From positions 1 through 61,734 of the forward strand of contig JARKPN010000097.1 in NCBI GenBank assembly GCA_029975275.1: a stretch of DNA of 61,734 nucleotides, read 5' to 3'. The position numbers and the translations under genes are program-made. Position 1 is the stretch's first letter. The number at the start of each line of letters is the position of its first letter. Positions 58,928-61,734 of the stretch are shown here, one piece after another. The notes below the pieces were generated by a model. That model made no database searches and was not told the origin of the DNA. It was given only the letters and a program-made list of their open reading frames with translations. The DNA comes from Geobacteraceae bacterium (lineage in GTDB: Bacteria > Desulfobacterota > Desulfuromonadia > Geobacterales > Geobacteraceae).

Positions 58928-59716
58928 TCGTTGGGCTCCTTTCTGTAGGCCTGTCCTTTTCAGATGGATCAGGAACTCCCTGTTCCCCTTGGGACCAAGG
59001 ATGGGAGATTCGACAACCCCCAGCACCTCAAGCCCCAGACCTTCCGCCAGGACACGGACGGCGTCCACCACCTCGCGGTGCTTCAGGGGGTCGCGCACCA
59101 CCCCCCCCTTTCCCACCCCGCCCCGGCCGACCTCGAACTGGGGCTTTATGAGCGCCACGATCTCTCCTGTCCCGGAAATGAGGCGGAGGGTATTGGGCAG
59201 GACCTTGTCCAGGGAGATGAACGAGGCATCGATGACCGCCAGGTCGGGAACCTCTGCCAGCAGCGAGGGTTCCAGGTAACGGATGTTGGTCCGTTCCAGG
59301 CACACGACACGCTCATCCTGCCGGAGCTTCCATGCCAGCTGGCCGTATCCCACGTCAACGGCGAACACCCTGCGCACCCCGCGCTGCAGCAGACAGTCGG
59401 TAAAACCGCCGGTCGAGGCCCCCACGTCCAGGGCGCACAATCCGCCAACGTCGATGGAGAACTCGTCCAGGGCCTTCTCCAGTTTCAGCCCCCCGCGGCT
59501 TACGTACGGAAGACCGGTGCCCTTCAGCCGGATACCGGCGTCGCGGGCCACCAGCTGCCCGGCCTTGTCGGCCGTGTGGTCTCCCACCACGACCTCGCCC
59601 GCCAGTATCAACGCCCGGGCGCGCTCCCGCGTCTCGGCGAGCCCGCGATCCACCAGGAGCCTGTCCAGCCGTTCCTTTTCCCCGGTTGCTTTCAGAACCT
59701 TTCCCCGCCCATTCAT
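58583..59716 (-). CDS. tlyA: TlyA-family rRNA methyltransferase fused in frame to HinT
   Basis: A 377-residue open frame joins two proteins normally separate. Residues 1-263 are TlyA: an S4 domain (RLDRLLVDRGLAETRERARA) and an FtsJ-like methyltransferase (LDVGASTGGFTDCLLQRG, IDASFISLDKVLP, LIKPQFEVGRGG); TlyA methylates ribosomal RNA. The remainder is a complete HIT protein. No stop lies between them: the codons before the HinT ATG are GCC CAA CGA, where TAA would be expected, so a single TAA-to-CAA change could have fused the genes. An AAAGGAG before the inner ATG shows HinT can also start alone. TlyA start ATG 59716 is chosen over 59815. Confidence 0.88.
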   Translation of the reverse strand: MNGRGKVLKATGEKERLDRLLVDRGLAETRERARALILAGEVVVGDHTADKAGQLVARDAGIRLKGTGLPYVSRGGLKLEKALDEFSIDVGGLCALDVGASTGGFTDCLLQRGVRRVFAVDVGYGQLAWKLRQDERVVCLERTNIRYLEPSLLAEVPDLAVIDASFISLDKVLPNTLRLISGTGEIVALIKPQFEVGRGGVGKGGVVRDPLKHREVVDAVRVLAEGLGLEVLGVVESPILGPKGNREFLIHLKRTGLQKGAQRMGDCIFCKIVAGHLPARKVYEDDQLVVIEDIAPVAPLHLLLISKKHLVNSLDLAPEDEGMVGHVFLVAARLAKERGVSEDGFRIVNNNNAGAGQSVFHLHFHLLGGRKLQWPPG

Positions 59717-59895
59717 ATTTTCCCGGTATGAAGCCGGCCTCCCGGCAGCCTGAAGGCCCCTATGATAACCAGCGTTCCCGATAAAATCAATCGTAATATC
59801 AATAATATTTAACAAAGCTTCCCTGTCTCGACCAGAAACACGTTCGCGGGGCCTCAGACCCGGGCCTGCCCGATCCGGAGCCCGCCGATTTTGGC

Positions 59896-59924
59896 TTGCA
59901 ATCCCTCCTCGATGATGGTATATA
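59896..59924 (+). promoter_or_regulatory. tRNA-Leu promoter
   Basis: TTGCAA (59896-59901), 17 bp, TATATA (59919-59924); predicted start about 6 bp before the mature tRNA. Confidence 0.7.
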
Positions 59925-59936
59925 GTTCATCCACAT

Positions 59937-60024
59937 GCCGAAGTGGCGGAATTGGTAGACGCGCAAGATTCAGGATCTTGTGGGCAATATGCCCGTGCTG
60001 GTTCGATTCCAGTCTTCGGCACCA
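59937..60024 (+). tRNA. tRNA-Leu (anticodon CAG)
   Basis: An 88-nt class II tRNA: acceptor GCCGAAG/CTTCGGC, D-arm TGGCGGAATTGGTAGACGCG, anticodon loop TTCAGGA, long variable arm GGGCAATATGCCC, T-arm GGTTCGATTCC, and encoded ACCA. Good promoter and terminator on each side. Confidence 0.97.
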
Positions 60025-60030
60025 AAGATC

Positions 60031-60059
60031 AAGGGGTTACGGTTTCCGTAACCCCTTTT
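60031..60059 (+). terminator. Terminator of tRNA-Leu
   Basis: AAGGGGTTACGG, TTT and CCGTAACCCCTT are followed by TTC. Confidence 0.9.
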
Positions 60060-60316
60060 CATTTTGTCGTTTTGTGCCCAGTTGTCCAGGTGTTTTCCGG
60101 GATGGACCGCCTCTTCTTAACTCCTCTTCTCCAGCTCCAGCTCCACTTCACTCTTCACACTTGCCCTTGCCTTTCTCTCTTAATTGAAAAGAATTAAATG
60201 GTTTTGTTTTTTCGGTTCTGGTAAAAATGAGCCGGTTCGATTTTTCACGTCTGGCTCTTTTTCGGGGTGTTCTGATGAGTTGCGGGATGAGAAATCAGAG
60301 AGAAACGGGATGGCTG

Positions 60317-60356
60317 AAGCCGCTACTGTCGGATGTTTCCGAGTGGCGGCTTTTTT
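60317..60356 (+). terminator. Terminator-like hairpin 33 bp before the HIT gene
   Basis: AAGCCGC (60317-60323) and GCGGCTT (60346-60352) with partly paired inner bases are followed by a T run. Its place just before the HIT start suggests attenuation or insulation of the HIT-HNH operon. The rest of 60060-60316 shows no gene. Confidence 0.65.
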
Positions 60357-60388
60357 GGTGCGTCAAATCAGGGTAATGGGGTGCGACC

Positions 60389-60847
60389 ATGGATATTCGC
60401 CACGTTCATCTTCAAAGCAATGAAAACGAGGGACATGGCTGTCCCTTCTGCAATATCGATCCTGCCCGGGTCTTTGCGGCCAATGACCTGGCCTATGCCG
60501 TGCTCGATGGGTACCCGGTGTCTCCAGGTCATACCCTGGTCATTCCGAAGCGGCATATGGAATCCTTTTTCGATACTACTGGAGAGGAGCGGGAGGCCAT
60601 GTTCGACTTGCTGGCCAAGGTGCGCACGGGGCTGCTGAATCCTCCCCGGTCCCCCTTTGAGGAAGCGGGGTGCTCACGGGCGCCGGACGGGTTCAACATC
60701 GGCATCAATGGTGGGACTGCGGCAGGTCAAACGGTCATGCACCTGCACATTCACCTGATTCCGCGCTATGCTGGAGACTGCGACGACCCGCGCGGCGGGG
60801 TGCGGTGGGTGTTTCCGGACAGAGCGCCATACTGGAAGAAAGTATGA
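60389..60847 (+). CDS. HIT-family hydrolase coupled to an HNH endonuclease
   Basis: A 152-residue HIT protein. CPFC near residue 18 is a metal-type pair, YPVSPGHTLVIPKRHMESFF the nucleotide-binding strand, and VMHLHIHLIPRYAGD the HxHxH active site. HIT enzymes split nucleoside phosphoramidates or dinucleotides. It has an extra C-terminal piece (DDPRGGVRWVFPDRAPYWKK) seen in a FHIT/GalT-like branch. Its TGA overlaps the ATG of the HNH endonuclease, so the two are coupled; this makes a housekeeping role less likely and a nucleic-acid or defence role more so. The ribosome site is weak. Confidence 0.88.
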   Translation: MDIRHVHLQSNENEGHGCPFCNIDPARVFAANDLAYAVLDGYPVSPGHTLVIPKRHMESFFDTTGEEREAMFDLLAKVRTGLLNPPRSPFEEAGCSRAPDGFNIGINGGTAAGQTVMHLHIHLIPRYAGDCDDPRGGVRWVFPDRAPYWKKV

Positions 60848-61734
60848 CGATTCTTGAAAAGTACATGCGGCTGTTTGCCGGGTTGCGCAGGGCTCCGGGT
60901 CCGTCATGGAACTGCGCAACGAGGAACCGTGCACCGCACAAGCCGCTCCTGTTGCTGGCAGTAATAGACCTGATCGCGCGGGGCGTCGTCGTATCGAGCT
61001 TCATCGACGTGACCGGCGACATGGTGGAGCTTAACGAGCTTTTCAGCGGCTACTGGCGGCGGGTCGTTCCTCTCGGCCAGACCAGCAGCATCGCGTTTCC
61101 CTTTTCCCGGTTGCACAACGAACCGTTCTGGAAACTCGTGCCGCTGGACGGCTGTGAGATAACCCCGGCGGTCATCAACAACATCAGCACCGTAAGCCAA
61201 CTTCGGGCCGTGGCACTCGGTGCAAGGATGGATGAAGAGTTGTTCCTGCTTCTCCAACAGCCTGACGCTCGTGCCGCTTTGCGGCAGGTCCTCGTTGAGA
61301 CCTGCTTTTCCGAGGAAGCTCAGGTGGCCCTGCGGGAACAACTGGTCATCAATGCCGAGGCGTATGATTACAACCAGGAACTGGTGAGGGTTGCCCACCA
61401 GCCCCGCGTAAAGGAAGTTCTTGAATCGGAGAAGTACAAACCTGCCGTGCGGGACCAGGGATTCCGGCGCGCAGTAGTGATCACGTATGATCATCGGTGC
61501 GCGTTGTGCGGGGTGAGGATTGTGACTGCTGAAGGCCATACCGTCGTCGATGCGGCCCACATCGTGCCGTGGAGCGTGAGCAAGAATGACGATATCCGCA
61601 ACGGCATGGCGCTCTGCAAGCTCTGTCACTGGGCGTTCGACAAGGGGATGATGGGGGTGTCCGAGGGGTATAACGTCATCACTTCGCGGCAGATTGCGGC
61701 TGATCCGAATGTGCCGGGATTTCTGCTGACCCTT
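60844..61734 (+). CDS. HNH restriction-type endonuclease, N-terminal DNA-binding domain; runs off the window
   Basis: At least 297 residues; no stop before the window ends. The N-terminal domain (PHKPLLLLAVIDLIARG, then WRRVV and FPFSRLHNEPFW) resembles the sulfur-binding domain of phosphorothioate-dependent McrA-type endonucleases. A helical linker leads to an HNH nuclease (about 215-285): HRCALCGVRI, VDAAHIVPWSVSKNDDIRNG and CKLCHWAFDKG, with catalytic His and paired zinc cysteines. It would cut modified or foreign DNA. The identity of the N-terminal domain is from memory of the family, so moderate. It starts with ATGA overlap on the HIT gene. Confidence 0.85.
   Translation, partial: MTILEKYMRLFAGLRRAPGPSWNCATRNRAPHKPLLLLAVIDLIARGVVVSSFIDVTGDMVELNELFSGYWRRVVPLGQTSSIAFPFSRLHNEPFWKLVPLDGCEITPAVINNISTVSQLRAVALGARMDEELFLLLQQPDARAALRQVLVETCFSEEAQVALREQLVINAEAYDYNQELVRVAHQPRVKEVLESEKYKPAVRDQGFRRAVVITYDHRCALCGVRIVTAEGHTVVDAAHIVPWSVSKNDDIRNGMALCKLCHWAFDKGMMGVSEGYNVITSRQIAADPNVPGFLLTL

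Overview
The window is high-GC bacterial DNA from a Gram-negative (lpxC, outer-membrane barrels, periplasmic lipoproteins). Gene content and order (NtrY/NtrX-type two-component pair, SAM-riboswitch-controlled tandem trans-sulfuration enzymes, HydE, dnaE-accA, paralogous DUF4124 proteins, periplasmic rhodaneses) look like a member of the Geobacter lineage (Desulfuromonadia); this is inferred from resemblance, not from a database search. No transposase, prophage or CRISPR array was seen. About 50 protein genes, two tRNAs, one clear SAM-I riboswitch, five copies of a 210-bp fold-back repeat and one MITE-like insertion are described.

Layout. 1-9.5 kb: lpxC, a large membrane sensor kinase with its sigma-54 activator, two overlapping PLP trans-sulfuration genes under a SAM-I riboswitch, and hydE behind a possible FNR-type site. 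9.5-17.7 kb: poorly conserved genes; a TelA-NfeD-flotillin operon, a truncated RidA fragment, a twice-frameshifted RDD gene, and an AT-rich stretch with an unusual signal peptidase I. 17.7-21.8 kb: a leftward group with a RiPP-type radical SAM maturase, an NlpC/P60 peptidase, a membrane protein and an alpha/beta hydrolase. 21.8-29.8 kb: sulfur assimilation: cysM and nifS leftward, then ThiF-like, JAMM peptidase, TusA, cysH, cysD and cysN rightward. Together these suggest assimilatory sulfate activation and reduction feeding a sulfur-carrier route to cysteine. 29.9-31.8 kb: SYLF lipid-binding protein and an ADP-ribosylglycohydrolase-family protein.

32-44.3 kb: a four-domain rhodanese lipoprotein, an outer-membrane barrel, a fusion of an Fe-S/CCG oxidoreductase with a VTT membrane domain, a second periplasmic rhodanese, three glycosyltransferases, a lipoprotein hydrolase and a GlcD-type flavoprotein. 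This is the best candidate for an uncharacterised envelope system, perhaps for sulfur or selenium oxyanions. 44.5-49 kb: an unrecognised 449-residue protein, a Cys-rich PAS kinase coupled to a Sir2 deacylase, a lipoprotein hydrolase and tRNA-Cys. 49-57.2 kb: DUF4124 protein, NfeD-slipin pair, HPP protein, rluB, accA, dnaE. 57.2-61.7 kb: a probable structured non-coding RNA, a second DUF4124 protein, an in-frame TlyA-HinT fusion, tRNA-Leu, and beyond the tRNA a HIT protein coupled to an HNH endonuclease that leaves the window and may be a restriction/defence pair.
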